A DNA stretch of 64,000 nucleotides from Strigamia acuminata (GCA_949358305.1 OX442323.1:5394001-5458000); one strand, 5' to 3'. Shown: positions 45,401 through 60,935, counted from the first letter of the stretch. Numbers and translations: made by a program. The notes: generated from the letters alone by a model not told the origin.

Positions 45401-45965
45401 GAAACAGATGGGGGTGAACATATGGTTTGTTTCCATCAGGTTTTCGGATTGGGGTTTGGGAATAAAAGAGGTGCGATGTCGTTGTGGTGTGTGAGAGAGT
45501 TTTCAGAGATGGCAGTTTAGTCGTGCTTGGTTTTTGCTGCGTTGGAGCTTTTGTCGAGTGAGTGAGTGACGAATTTTGCGCGCTCGCGGAGTCACGGGTT
45601 CGCGGGTTGGTGTTGGTGTTGGTGCGGAGTTTTGGGGGAAAATGGGATGGAGAATGTATTCAAACGCGTGTGAAAATTGTTTTAAAGTGGGGTGTCGTTG
45701 ATTTTGCATATGAGTTTGATGGGTTAGGAAGAGCAGTTGGTGCGTGACCACGAACAAAGTGCAAATGCGTGACGGGGAGTGTCGATGTCCATTCCGGTGT
45801 TTATATTCAATAAACAAGAAGGGACGTGGATCGTGGACGCAAACATGTGATTCATTCTTCGCTGTTGATGTTGCGATATTGACATATTATGGTTTATGGG
45901 AGTTTTGTTGGTGATGCAATTTAATGCACGAACGAGGAAAAATTGAAAAACAGAAAAAGTCAATA
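42472..45965. other. Gene-free stretch; one CTCF-like motif
   Basis: No gene is supported. CCACCAGATGGCC at 44949-44961 fits the CTCF core in a GC-richer island (44760-45000). Homopolymer T runs lie at 44300-44340. Confidence 0.4.
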
Positions 45966-46111
45966 CAGTCGAACCTCGTTAGAACGAATCGCGATATAAC
46001 GAATTTTTCGTTATAACGAATACTTAAAAATGGCTCGTTTAAAAATATTCGTTATAACGAATTGATTTTTTTTTTGGGTCACTTGCAATTCGTTGTAAAG
46101 AAACACGAGTG
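45966..46111. mobile_element. Pogo-like MITE, 146 bp, TA-flanked
   Basis: It begins CAGTCGAACCTCGTTAGAAC and ends with an inverted, slightly eroded counterpart (AAGAAACACGAGTG). TA flanks both sides (45964-45965 and 46112-46113). Internal TATAACGAAT motifs and TTAAAAATGGCTCG place it in the same family as 16016-16145. Confidence 0.75.
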
Positions 46112-46113
46112 TA

Positions 46114-49100
46114 ATTTTAAAAAAGTAAATGCGGCCGCTTGTGGCTTACACTTTTAACCCTTTCACACAAGTGTTAACCCTTTTAGCTCGCTTTGCAAAC
46201 AAACAGCAATTTGCATCATAATAGAGGTGTAACAAAGATGTCTGGGGTTTATTGCATTATAGTTGCGATGTTTGGAAACGGGGGCTGGATGAAAAAAAGG
46301 GAATTTTTGTGAGTGAGTAGTCAGGTGGAAAATGTCGACACTCCCTCAAGAGATGACAGATGGCGCCTGGTTAGGAACGGAGCGGATTTTTGAAAAATTG
46401 GCCGCGGATTTTTGCGACGTTTTTTTGTGTATTTGTTTGCGAAAGATTGAGTGGAATGGAAGAAGAAAGGAATATTTAAGGCGTTTGCTGCGTGCGCGAG
46501 TATGGATTATTCAAGGGGTCAACCCTTTGATGCCCCGCTGTGACCTAGGCGAGCGATTCACGTATTTTAATGAAGAAAAATTGAATACAGCGTCCGCATC
46601 CTGGAGTCGGGGATCCATCATGGACCGGTGGATTTGAAAGGGAAAAAAAGATGCCGACATTGGTTATGTATGCGCGCATCTCTTGAAACTCGAATCGAAG
46701 CCATTGCTGCAGGGAAGCCCTTTGTTGGGGGTCAATTTCCGTGATGACCAAACATTTTTGCATTTTTCATTCACGTTTTCATTAATCATGAAGCGAGATA
46801 TTTGTTGGATTTTACAATAGACGCGTCCAAAGTGTCTGTTTACGTCGTTTTTGACGTTTGTGTGGACGGAATGGACGCCAAAAACGTCCAAAAACCGCGA
46901 AAACAAAAAAATAACCAACACTGGAGTTTTTTTTGGGGGTTTTGGGTTTTTAGAACCAAATTCAAAATGGCTGCTACGAAAGTTAGATCGAGGGGTCGAA
47001 CTTCCTGGCGACGCAGATGTGTTTATGTTGATCTCCTGGCAACATTTTTAATCGCAATTTACTTGCAAAACCGAGCACGAGCTACAAAAGCGACACACAT
47101 TACACAGTTTAGGCAAGTTTTTGCCTTCTGTCACCAAAAACCACACTTTGGATGCGCCTATAATGGTTTACTGCATCTCTTTAGCTATTCATGACGTTAA
47201 AAATTGCATTTACGGACTGACAGATTGTTGCGGTGAAGCCCACCTTCTCATTAGGATGCTAATCACTCTAGCTGCCCCCTATCATCGACGCTTCTAATGC
47301 GAGTTTGATTTATTTCGTGGGTTTGCACTTCGCGAAGAGGAAAAAAATCACCTTTCTATTAAATTAGATTGGAAATTGTCTCCACTTTAGCGGGATTAGG
47401 GCCGAAGTGTATACTTTTTGTAGTGCGAATCGGTTTTGATGTATTTTTTTTGTCAAGGGGTGTTGGGAATGGGGGATATCCTGGACCTGATCTAAGGGAC
47501 CGAGATTTATTGCTCCCCGCCCTGTGATCGGTTCGAAAGTCGGCTCAGTTTCCGCTGATTCACGGCGAAGGGGACGGGAGGATGGAAGAGGAGAGGAGGC
47601 GGCAAAGGGTTGAGGAACGGTGGGTTGTAATGGGGCACTTCCTCTGGTGTCGTGCGAAGGAATCGATTTGATTTACGGGCGGGTGTGTTTGTTGATGTAA
47701 TAAATATATTACTGGCTGTGTCTCTCTTTTGTGACTCATTCGGAGGCCATCCGAGCAGGAGAAATGGAGAGGAAATGAGTGCAAATTGTCTCTTTGAGTT
47801 GGTCCCCAAGGGGGTGTGGGGGGTATTGGAATGATTTCACACTGAGGACTTGAGGAGGAATTGAGTAATAGTATCGGGCTTAAATCGAATAAAGTCAAAC
47901 GCTGTTTTCGTCCCGTTTTCCCCTCTGATTCGAAGGGATTAATTTAATTCTGTCGTGATTATATTATGATTTTTTTTCGTTTTGGGTCGTGGAGTTGTGT
48001 TTGGTTTGGTAGTGAATTGCTGAATGCTAACATATGACGTAATTTCCGGCGTGATGAGTAAGATAAACAAGGATTGTAGTTTGTGTTTATTTTATATGTA
48101 TTTATATTTTTTTTTTCGGTTGTGTTTTTCAATTGGAGTTTGAAGGAGAAGCGAAACGGGGGAAATATGAGTCATGACTTGATATTTGCTCGAGTTAATC
48201 AAGCATTCCTTAATACTTGATTAGGTTTGGGTTTTCATGAATTTCCAACGATGGTCGATAATAATAGGAAGGAGAAATGGTCGATTTTTGGATATAATAT
48301 TTTTAAAATTTTATTTTTTATTTTTTATTTTTTATTTTCGCAATTTTGTTTACATATATTAACATAACGAGGAAAAACAAGTTGCAATGTCATTTTGGCT
48401 AATGAAGATGATCCAGCTGTTTGAAAATTCCACTTTTAATTGCGTGCGTCACATCGACTTTTCCATAACTTCATTACCCATGTGTGGTCCGAAACACTGG
48501 GGGCTGAGATCAATTAATAACCGTTTAGCAAAACACGAAAAATAAAAAATAAAAAAACGTAATATATTTTTTTTTTATTTATCTTTCATGATACGGGTCT
48601 AAATTGACAAATTGTACGAAATGTCCTCTCCCCATTATCTTTTATCTCTCTCTTTCCCCCCACCCACAAAACATGAGTCACGATATAGTCTTTTAATTTG
48701 CCTCTTTCGATCATCTAGCACAATGGAGATAAAAGAAAAATGTGCAATTTTTGCTTTTAAATTTCTGTTGATGACGGGCGCTGTCATCGGTCAAGAGGTT
48801 GAAAGGTCCTTGATGTATTTTTCCACATCCAACTGCTTTGTTGACCAACCGTGGTTGTTTTTTTTGGAAAAAAGAGTCGTAATTTCGTGGCCTTCGGACC
48901 GCTTTCACATCCCTTAGGACGCGAATCGGTGGACAGTAATGGAATCCATTTACTAGGAAACTGAATGTTTGGACGGCAGACTTGTCGACGGCCAAAAGCC
49001 AAACATCTCGAGGGATTTGAGCGAAACTTAATACTCAGCGCTTTTTATTTTTATGGAATGTGTTTGGCTGCAAGTGCAAGTGGGTATAAGGTCCAAATGT

Positions 49101-49170
49101 AGGAATCCAAATAAAAAAACTAAAAAAAAATATTTAAAATTCATCAAAATCCATGCGACGGATTTCGAGA
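46114..49170. other. Gene-free stretch
   Basis: No gene is supported. CAGATGGCGCC at 46357-46367 is another AGATGGCGC site. The frame at 46802-47194 on + has no domain, and those at 47507-47898 on - are pyrimidine-rich on the coding strand. Confidence 0.4.
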
Positions 49171-49582
49171 TACGGACTTTTTGTAATGACGTAGTTTGGA
49201 AACTGTTAGGAAACCATGTTGGAAACCCCAAACCAAGTTTCATCATGTTGTTTTTAAAATAAATTATATTTTTATGGTGTATTTGCACCACAAGGAATTG
49301 TGCAGGTTTTAGCAGCTAGAGATTTACATTGTGTTGTTGTCAAAACGATGAAAAACGGTTTTTGAAAGCTATTTTAGAATTGAATGCACCTATTGTATAA
49401 AGCATCATGCGGACGCAAGATACCGAGGCATCATGCAGGAGCATTACGCAATTTAATTTTTATCATCAAAATACGGACTTTTTGTACGTTAAAAGTTGCG
49501 TAGCTCAAAAACCGCAAGAGCTAGGTGTCTGGAAGTTTGGAAACTGTTAGGAAACAATGTTAGAAACCCACAAACCAAGTTT
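49171..49582. repeat. Diverged direct repeat pair
   Basis: TACGGACTTTTTGTA followed by GTTTGGAAACTGTTAGGAAA and an AAACCAAGTTT segment occurs at 49171-49240 and again, with extra sequence inserted, at 49472-49582. Between the copies, 49280-49315 contains CACCACAAGGAATTGTGCAGG, cognate to part of the 397-bp element at 15269. Confidence 0.6.
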
Positions 49583-51685
49583 GATTTAATTTAATTTTAA
49601 TCTTCGTGTCAGATTACAGATTCAGGTGTTTGGTGTTTGCCGTCTTTCCAATCTGGTGATCGGCTTGACCACAAATGGATTATCGCTTAATCGCGTGTGA
49701 CCAAAGGGTTTGTGGTCACGCTTTTCCCACTCCCTCTCTTCTGTTTCTCTTGACGTCCCCTCACGTTTGCTTTTCGGCCGGAAGTAGACGTTGCTACGTG
49801 ACAGCATCCATCAATTTAATCATGATAATGGCATGTGTAGCTCTCCATACGCGTATCCCGGGATATGTATACTTGTATATATATAAAAATGAAAAAGAAA
49901 AATGCTTGGAGGAAGCAGGATTGATTAAAAACTGAATCAATCAATAAATTAATTTTATCTCGAAATTAAAGAGGGGATGCGAGATTATCTTTTTCCGAAA
50001 AAAAAATAATTTATAATTCCAGACAAATTCTTGTTATCTCGGGGCACTGCAGCAACTCGTAAACAAAATTTTATGCCCGGACTTGAAATATAGGCCTAAT
50101 CTGCTCCACACCCAACGTAATGGCCAAGGTGTATATATGTACGCGAGGGTCATCTGCCATTTTTATTTCCCCCCTCCATTTCCTCCCTAATACATGCGTG
50201 AGAGGGTTGGTTATGAGGGGGTGGGATTTTTACCTGCTGCTGAGGTAAATGCGTTATGGGAGGGACGACCTTGGCCACAGATGGCGCCACTCCACTTCTA
50301 ATAGACCTCCGGAGACTGGAAATTGCACGCATCGATGGTGTGTGCTCGATGCTAATGGGGTAGGAACGAAAAGGGTTGTTTTATCACTTTTTGATTTGTT
50401 TGTTTGTTTGTTTTGCGTTTGTTTTATGATTTCGTGTAATTAACCCGCAGCCCTCACCTGAATTTTGCTTAATCATAGGTTGCTGGGCAAATTTGGACCG
50501 TGCCCACACCTCCGGTGTAAAACGTCAGTCATCAATCAGCTGGATATACGATTTGGGATCGCGATAAAGACGTTTTTCCACTTTTATAAATTTTATATTA
50601 AAATTTTTTTTATTTTTTAGTTTTTCGCCATTTATCTTTTCTTATAAAAGGGTGACTTAATGACTCACTTTAAGGGTTTTTGATTTATTGGCTATTTTTA
50701 TATTTTTACCACCTACGGGTCACGTGGTGTTGGTAGTCAATCAATAGGTTGAGAACATGGGTGGGGCGTGGGGGGAAGAAATTCTTCACTTGAACAACCC
50801 CTCTTTTTTAACTCGTTATTTTTTTTTTCTAAAAAAAATTTAAATTTTTTTTTTATGTAAGAAAAGCCATTTGTTTTGTCTCAGATGTTTGTTGGGGTGC
50901 ATTCCATTAAACTATCTCAGCAGGAGTAAAAGAAGAGGGTCGAACAAGACACATTTGGATGTCAAATCCTCCAATGATACTTTTTTTTTTCTCTTGTATG
51001 AGTGTGCTGTGTGTGGGTTGATGAACAAGTAGTTGGGCTCCACGTTTGACTGACATGGGGGTCGTTTGCGCTGCATCTGACATATTGAAGGAGGATTTTC
51101 GGAGTTGGAATATAGGTGTTGGTTGTGTGGATGTGGAGGGGGAAGTTTGTTTGAGGATTGCATTTTGGGAGCGAATGTAATGGATGTGAGGAAATTTACA
51201 CAAAACAAAGTGGAGATTATAGAAGGGTTTTGCGTTTGACAGGGTATTGTAGATGTATTGACTTATTGGTACTTTAGCAATTTCAAGTGAAAATGGGTTT
51301 GGGGAACGAGATAGAGGGCGCATCTCTCACTCTCACTCTCTCTCTTTTTTAGTTAGAAGGATTTTGTGTGTCTGTGTGTGCACAACTGTTTAATTTACGA
51401 ATAATGTGAACAAACATGTGGTTTAAAAATATATTTTACAATATAGAGGTTGAATCTCGGTATTGCGAACACCGTTTATAACGAATTCCGCGCTTTTTTG
51501 CATTTTTTTTTTTTTTGTTTGTCTTTCGTATTTCTCTTATGTTAAATTATTTCGTCAAATGAACTTTCGTTGTTAAGAAATTTCGCTATAACAAACCGGA
51601 AGTGCACCAGAAATATTTTGTTATGTACAAGTTTGAAAAGTATCTGATTTTTATTTTGAAATATAATTTCAAGGTATTTTTGATA
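49583..51685. other. Gene-free stretch; one possible decayed MITE
   Basis: No gene is supported. CAGATGGCGCCAC at 50278-50290 is an AGATGGCGC site. At 51447-51600 GGTTGAATCTCGGTATTGCG, a TTTATAACGAATTC string and CGCTATAACAAA suggest an eroded member of the TATAACGAA family. Confidence 0.4.
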
Positions 51686-51838
51686 CAGTCGAAACTCATT
51701 ATAACGAATCGCGATATAACGGATTTCTCGTTATAACGAATAGGTAAAAATGGCGTATTTGGTAGGTTGACCATAGAAAACCATGTTAAAAAAAATTCGT
51801 TATATAACGAACCGATTTTTTTCGGTTTCTTGCGATTA
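51686..51838. mobile_element. Pogo-like MITE with eroded right end
   Basis: It begins CAGTCGAAACTCATTATAAC after a TA (51684-51685). The internal TATAACGGATTTCTCGTTAT and AAAAATGGCG match the other copies. The right terminal repeat fades after CGATTTTTTTCGG and a TCTTGCGATT, and no closing CTG-TA is seen. Confidence 0.6.
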
Positions 51839-54776
51839 ACGTATTCTGTTTAATATTTGGATTTGATAACATTGGAGGAAAAATAATGAAAAATTGCTGT
51901 TTGTGAAATGTTAATTTTTCTTCTTTTCTTGAATTGATGGGAGAATTTTAAGACGGGGTAATCAAATTCATAGATAAAAAAAAAATCTGTTATTGATCAT
52001 GTGTTTTTTTTTTTTTTTTTTTTTGAGGACTGTATTTAAATTGGAATTAATTTTGAATCGGAATTTATCGGCTCGCGAATTTAAATTATTTTTTTTTTGA
52101 ATTGCACAAATTGCTGGCAAAACAATGGCCCATTATGTCGCATCAAGTTTGTTACGGCGCTCTTCATGCTACATTAGCTTTAACGTGCACATTTGAACGA
52201 TTAACCCTGGAAAAATTCTAGTTTTTAAAGATGAGGAAACGATACGAGATCATAATGCAACTCTACTGATAAAATAAATGAAAGAAACTCTTCACTTTTT
52301 CCCATTTAGGCTTATTCCGTGAAAAAAATTAATTTTGTTTTTTATCTATTCAAATTTTCCTTCCCGAGAGCGAGGCTAGAGGTGAGGATGGAGAACCGGA
52401 TCCAAAAGTAGATTTCCTGGTCAATCTGGATTGATGATCGGCCTAAAGCATACCAATTAGCCTGATTAGCCTCAGTTTGAAATTCACAGTCTTATGTGCT
52501 CGGAAAAAGGTTATAATTCTACACGCTTTGAATGTTGACATAGAAATTGCATTCAATTCGTGTTTATGTTTCCCGATCACGAAGTTGATAGCTATAACAA
52601 CAACCAAAAAAAAAAAGAAAATCCAGTGAGAATATTTGATAAATAAATTTTGATTGACATCTCACAAATGTGGTCATCGACCCTCCCACCAGACATGAGT
52701 GAGATGTAATAACAATCGAGGGGGTTAAAGTTTGCGCTTTTCCGCCATAAACGTCTCGAAAAAGGCGCTTTGAGGTGTTTATTCAATGAAATCAGGTGTA
52801 AATCTCCTCCCATAATGCCATATAATGCCGTTAAAAAGTGTCAGAAGGTGGAGTTTCTCATTGTTTCCACGAAATCAAGGTCTATTGTTATTCTACGTGG
52901 GTGGATTTGCAAATGGGAAATGCAGATAATGCAACATTGTGTGCGCCGCGACTGCCGCCTGCCTTTTTCGCGCCGTATCTTTCCGCCTATCGAATTTCAA
53001 CGTTTGAAAATGAATGCGGTTAGTCGAACTGAATCAAAAATGTAATTCAAAAACGTGGAAACGAAAGAAAAAGTGGGCCCTTATCGTGAATTATTAGCCG
53101 GGGTTAACTGATGTTTGCCACATGCCGCAATTTTGCGGTCGACGAGAATATTTCCATTTCTCGCCATGAATTGATCTTTTGTCTCTGCGTTTCCCCTTCA
53201 AAACCCTATAAAAATATATGTATTTCGCGCCCGAAGTTGGTATATTTATCTTGGGGTTTTAGTGGGCCGCGTGGTGAAGTCATTCGACATATGGGCCGTG
53301 TTTAATGGGCACCAGCAAGCGATTGGCGCGACGCAGATGAGAGATAAAACGCAGACTTTGACACCAGTAGGACGAGTGAGGAACGATGCGAGACAGCAGC
53401 ACCTGTTGAAGGATTGCAGAGGGTGTCTCGAGATTGTAAACAGCGACAAAAATGCGGGGGAAAGGAGTCGGGGGGGTTTAGGGGTTGAGTTTTGACCTTT
53501 AGTCAACGAGCCGCAGGTGAGTTGGTGGACCCGAGTTTGGTTTGACCAGTTCGGGTGAAGAGGTCGTCATGGCCCGACGAGGGGGGCCACGAAAGGGGAT
53601 TTTTGGAGTAGTTGTTTACAATGGCGACATCTGGGGTCATTGTGGCCAAGTTTTGAACGAGATCCAAGAAGCGGGCGGGGGGAATTGAGAATAGGGGACA
53701 CTTGAACATAAGGGTGCACTCGGACAAAGAGTCCACAATTGAATGGCAATGGAGCTGGTCTAGGAGTTTTCTTGACCAAAATTTAAAAAAAAAAAAAAAA
53801 AATTGTCGATTTTATTTTATTTTTCAAAATTTAATTTTTTTTTGTGCATGTAAACGCGAAATGTCGATTTTACTATTTTATTTTTTTCTGGGGAATTAAA
53901 TGATGGACGTTTTGAAAGGCGCGTACCCGAGGCAGAAACTCGGTCGACCTTTAGTGCCACCCACATCTTGACGGATACGAGGCGTTAAGATGGGGCGGCC
54001 ATTTTGGTAATTACAGGTGCGGCTAGTTGGAGTCGGTGATAAGGCGGCATTGAGTAAGAAAATGGCGCCGGGTTGTGGCCCTGGGATATCTTTCTCGTCC
54101 ATCTTGCGCCGGGACTGATTTATAGGAGCAAATCCACACACTCGCTCAGCTGCTTTCTTTCTTATCGCCGGCCTCTCGAGTCTTGAGTAGGGTGATAGGG
54201 TGGGTGAAGCGATACTAGGACCCAAGGAGGGTGTTTTTCAATAAAGTAACTGTTCCCCTTTTTACTCCATTCCCGAATTGCACCCCTACCACCTCCCCAC
54301 TCTCTTTTCCTGGCCCTTATTGAACGGTTTTGTCCCTTTTGCTGCTTCTTGAGGACCGAAGAAGCCAATAAAGGAGAAAGGGGTCAGTTGGGCCACTGAT
54401 TTATTAGATTTACGCTTTGTTTAAGCAGGTGTTTGAGAAATAAACACTAGTTTTCTTTATGCTTATTTTTTCATGTTTATTTACACACACAAATTGAAAT
54501 TTATACATCTTTTGGCGATGACGACAGCTATAACGCTTTTTATTAGTGTTATTTTTATGTAAAGAGGGTTGTTGGGGTACAAAAATAAGTTGTTGAGTGA
54601 GTTTTTGTCTATTTACAATAAGAAAGAATTGCTGTTTTGTTTGGCACCGGTTGAAAAAAGGAGTTTAGTCACGATACGTTGAAATAAAAAGAGTTTTTGG
54701 ACGTCGTCGAGTGAAATATTTGTTTAGATTTGTTGAGATATGTACGTCGAGTTGTTTGCAACACTAATAGATAAAA
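51839..54776. other. Gene-free stretch between repeats and HS3ST
   Basis: No gene is supported. Several frames at 53246-54368 arise from a GC-richer segment but show no domains or splice consistency. Confidence 0.4.
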
Positions 54777-54790
54777 TTTATTTATTTATT
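54777..54790 (-). terminator. Overlapping AATAAA signals after the HS3ST stop
   Basis: On the minus strand three overlapping AATAAA hexamers follow the TGA stop within 14 bases. If the first is used, the 3'UTR would be unusually short; a later signal may be used instead. Confidence 0.4.
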
Positions 54791-56485
<1,695 letters not shown>

Positions 56486-56512
56486 TCATCCTCGTGTTTT
56501 AAGTAGATGCGG

Positions 56513-56520
56513 TGACGTCA
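56513..56520. promoter_or_regulatory. Full palindromic CRE upstream of HS3ST
   Basis: TGACGTCA, the consensus CREB/ATF site, lies about 112 bp upstream of the HS3ST start codon. An ACTTAAAAC string on the minus strand between it and the gene could act as a weak TATA element. Confidence 0.35.
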
Positions 56521-58873
56521 GGTCGAGCGAGTCCTGATTGACGAGGTGGGTGGGTGGGGACTTAATCCACCTGGTCGAATGGCTGGTTTTGGTTGTTGGC
56601 GAGTTGAGACCGCGTTTGCGTTTGGGATCGGACGCGCGTGGCGTTCAAGTTTGTGGCTGAGTGCACCTTCCTCCCCTTCACTTTGCCACACTGCCAGCTC
56701 ATTGGTTCGGGGTTGCGCCTACGTGACGTTGGTGCCGCGTTTCGACGGGCGATGGCAGCACTGCTTCCGGAATTAAGATGATTGGATGCTGCGTCGAGTT
56801 TAATCATGTTGCGCTTAATTTTTTTTAACCTTATATATCTACAGAACTACAACTTTCGAAACTTAAATGAAGTTAAATTCGACCAATGTACTCATTCACG
56901 AGTTATGAAATTTAAAGGTGCGTTCACACTTGGAAGTAAAGTAAAGTAAAGTAAACAATGAAGAAGTAGAAGTAAGGTAATGCACGTAATAAATAAATAA
57001 TAAATAATAAATAATCATCGTGCTATTTTTTCCGTTAAGGATAAACGTCGAATTGTAGTGCGATGTAGTCCCACAAAATAAGCGACAGTTGACGTAGTTA
57101 CTATAACCACGCATTGTATCTATTATTTCTCAACCCCTAGACACTTTTGAGGCCTAATTTTTAGATAGAAGACCTAGAACGGCATTCAACTATTCAACTG
57201 CGATGATCGGCCTATAAAGCAAATACTTTAAATTTGGATTTGATTTATTGGGTTTGATTTTATGATCGCGGGCATCGAGTCACCGGAAGGAACTGCGTCG
57301 AGGTGGATCTCGGTGCCACGTGCTTCCCGCATTCGCTTCCCGACTCGTGCCAGCCATGATCGGAGCGCTGATGCGATCGAACAAACGCTGCCTTATTCGG
57401 CTTCCGGTCATTGCTACATGGAGCAAACCTCGATGTCACGTGGTCCTCCACGCGCCGCTTCCGTTGAAAGCACGTGAATAGGATTAAAGCGATTGCGGTT
57501 GTTTTTGCTGCTCCCTTTGAGTGTTCGTTTCGATTTTCGTCCACACGCAGACGCAGGCGCAGACGCAGACGTGAGAGGAATTGGTGAGATCGAAGGATGA
57601 GTGTGTTTTTGGGTCGGGTCCACCCAGCATCCTTGTCGCGCCCAGGGCTGGGATAGAGATATTGGCTAAGTAATTATCAGTGTCAAGAGTTGAGGGAGTT
57701 GGACATGGCAGCCATTTCACGAGCCGCCGCCTCGCCTCTACAGCCAATTAAGGAGACGCGAGACGCCCCCTCACGCTCTTCGTGGCGCCATCAGGAGGAG
57801 GACTCGCGATGGCAAAGTCGAGTTTCGTGCCATCTTGTGTGCACGTGAGGAGAGAGAGAGAGAGGCTGAAGCAAAGGCCATTGTATTAATTGTCAACACA
57901 CCCTGAGCGATTCTCGCGTTACATCCGGGTTGAAACAACTTGTGTTGGGTCGAGATTAGTGCGGATTGCCAAAGAAAGCGTTCCATTTGGTTTTCGTCCG
58001 TTTTGATTGATTTTTCTTCTTTTTTTGCGTTGGGCGATGACGGATCTTGGCGTGTTTGTTGTTCTGGTTTGGCCTGGTTGTACTTGTTTATTCTGACTCG
58101 TGTTTTATTATGTATACAAAAGAAGAGTAAAGGACAACATCCGGGCATTGGGCTCCAAGGTTCGCTCGTTTCAAGGTTTTGTTTCTTCTCACGTTTGATA
58201 TTTGTTTATTTATTTGATGGAAATCCTTTTTTTTCTTGTTTTTAATTTATGTTTTATGGTTCTCATAATTTAAAATCGTTATTGGGTTGGGGAATTTATT
58301 TTATATTCTCCATTTAGGCTTAAAAAAAATGTTAAGGGCTACTACTTGTACCCTTTTTTTGTTTGGCCCAAAATGGGCGGTTTTTTTGGTTTTTTTATTT
58401 TTTTATTTCATGCGTTATCTGATTAAAGCTTTTCAACACACCGTTAATTTTGTTTTTTAAATGGAAGAAGTTTGTTTGAGGCCATGATGGCAATCTTCTA
58501 ACTCATTAACATGTGTGCCATTTTAATTGCAACACCTTTTTCTTCTTAAATGTAATGTAATGTGCTTTCACGTGTTATCAGTTGGATCTGGAATGGCAAT
58601 CACTCATCAACTCATTTATAATAAAAAATTAAAAAAAATTAAAATATTTAAAATTTTTGTTAATTTCGACTTCCCTCCTCCCCTCCCCACCGAAGTAAAT
58701 TGCTTATAACTTATAACCGAGTTTTTGGAAGGCTACTTGTAACCTTACAACAGTATAATTACAACTTATAATCTTATTTTATGGAATAACGGAAACACTT
58801 CGCTGCAGGTATCTTATGTTTTCCCATCTGGCATCGTGCTGCAGCTAACACACTTATAATATATAACTCAAGA
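56521..58873. other. Gene-free stretch
   Basis: No gene is supported. GTGCGTTCACACTTGGAAG at 56923-56941 resembles the terminus of the GTTCACACTT MITE family, followed by AAGTAAAGTAAAGTAAAGTA. Frames in the GC-rich part to 57800 lack domains. Confidence 0.4.
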
Positions 58874-59105
58874 CAGTCGATCCTCGTTATAACAAATCCA
58901 AAGGAACCCGTTATAACAAAATTCGTTATAATGAAATTTGTTATAATGAAATTCGTTATAATGAAATTTGTTATAATGAAATTCGTTATAATGAAATTCG
59001 TTATAACGAAAATTTGTTATAACGAATTTCGTTGTATCAAATTTTTTTTACCACGGCCAACCAATCGAGCCATTTTTAAGTCTCACAAAAATTCGTTATA
59101 CAGAG
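58874..59105. mobile_element. Pogo-like MITE with internal tandem expansion
   Basis: It starts CAGTCGATCCTCGTTATAAC. A 15-bp unit, TTCGTTATAATGAAA, is then repeated about seven times (58920-59030). The rest, read on the minus strand, contains CTTAAAAATGGCTCGATTGG as in the 45966 copy. The right terminal repeat ends near TTCGTTATACAGAG without a clean closing TA. Confidence 0.6.
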
Positions 59106-60497
59106 GGTCATTGAGCTCGCAAACACACAAATGTATAAACTTCCTTATTAATTTATTTCTACTAGAGTTGTTCGGTTCTAACTCGTCTCCGGAAACTCTC
59201 CTTACAACACCTCCTTATAAATTCAGTGGACTTGGTTTCAAGGTGTTGACCCCCTCGGTTTGTCACTGTCGACAAACAACTTTCTTTCTTTCTTTTTTTC
59301 TTTTCGGGTTCGTTGTGGGTGCCGCGATTTATGGAGCGGGTCAAGGACCCTTTATTAGTTTTGCATCAGTCGCCCATTGATCAAATTGGTGGCGCGAGTA
59401 AAAGCGTTTAATGGACTCCTCCAACTTCTTGACACTTTCTTTCTCGCTTAAGTGATCCGCGCAATAAAGACGTTTCATTTTTTCTTCTCCGCCTTTCAAA
59501 ACATTTGTTACCAAGTGGGAGGAGGAGTAAAACGAACGCGCAAAAAAGGAATTTATTTTTATTATTGCGGCCCGCTTTGCAACTAGCAGCGTCCACTTTA
59601 TGATGATGATTGTGGGGTATTTAAATTTATGACAACGTTTATGGAAAAGTTCAGTCACTTGAAACGCAAGGGTCCACAGGCACAAAGTGGGTAAGAGATG
59701 GAGCTGCTGTGCGAGTCATACAGACACGCTGCGGGGGTTGGGAAGAAACGCTGGGTGTCAGCGACAGATTTACGGCCCCTCCCGGCGGCACTTTCTTCAA
59801 ATGGCGCCGCCAGACCCAAGCGTTACGACGACCCCTCGTGGCCGATGGAAGAAACAGACGCATCAAATCTTTTTTTTTTTTCTTTCTTTTTTTTGTGTCT
59901 AAATTCGATCGCGTCAGTTGCCGACAGGTGGCATTGAAAATTGCGAGGCATTTGCAATGGAAATGCATTTTAGTGCACGGGTGGTGCGATGCATACAAGT
60001 CGGTGCATTTTCTGGTTTTAAGTTTGGCTTCTAGGAGGAGGTTTGTTGAGTGACGGATGGTGTATTTATAAATAATTTATTAATGGATTTGGGAGGGAGT
60101 TTGGAAGTGAATCCGTGTTTTTTGGGTGGTCAACAGTCGTGTCTCTTGGGTGCTTTGATCGATCAGTGGCTATTGATTAGCTAGTATCGATTCTGTCTCC
60201 TTGCACATGGCACAGTGGTGGAATGAAAGTGTCTTCGCCAGCTGCCAAGAAGAGTTCCCTCATCTCATTGGTCGAGTTAAGCGTTTTTTCTACTTTGCTG
60301 GGTCTGGAGGAGGAAGAAAAAAATAAATGTAGGAACGAGGAGAGGAGAAGGGGCAGTAGTAAGAGACCTCTTGAGTTGGACATAATATTTAAATGGGTTG
60401 GAAGGAAGAATATGAGGAATTGTGTTGCAGTTGTTTCGGAAGAGGGGATACGAGGGGAAATGCGAGTTGCGGGTGATTTTTACACAAAGATGAGACA
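59106..60497. other. Gene-free stretch
   Basis: No gene is supported. Frames at 59341-59685 (-), 59651-60053 (both strands) and 60223-60561 (+) overlap on opposite strands and lack domains. Confidence 0.4.
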
Positions 60498-60935
60498 TTT
60501 ACTGTGTTTACATGGACTCGGTTATCTAGAAAATCTGAATATTACTTTTCTGGAGAAGTGATCATGTAAACAAAACAGTTTTCTAGAAAAGACGGAGTTT
60601 TATTTGGAAAACTAAATTCCAGTTGTGTGAGGTAGATTTTGGGTGTTTTGCGCATTGCAAACTACATGTAAACATCTGTGCATGCGTAAAAGTGACGTAC
60701 TGAACGTAATATTTTGTACCCCTTATTAAAAATGGCACCAATTATAAACAAAATTGATATATTTCTTTGTTTTATAACAAATTTTAATGCTAAATTTGAT
60801 TTGTTTAGGGGCTGAAATAGATCGTCAACCATTTTGTTGTTCCAGATAACCAAAATGCATTATGGGTAATTCACATATGACGTCAAGTTTAGCAGAAAAC
60901 TAACATTATGTAAACGCACATGGTTAAAAAGATCC
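60498..60935. mobile_element. Possible MITE with GTTTACAT termini
   Basis: The left part CACTGTGTTTACATGGACT... resembles the inverted right part (minus strand: CATGTGCGTTTACATAATG). ATGTAAAC strings recur internally at 60564 and 60667. Boundaries and target duplication are not resolved, so this is tentative. Confidence 0.3.

Noticed and set aside
50907-51323. 138-codon frame on the minus strand
   Set aside because: Composition follows GT-rich plus-strand sequence and overlaps another frame of similar length. No motif was recognised.
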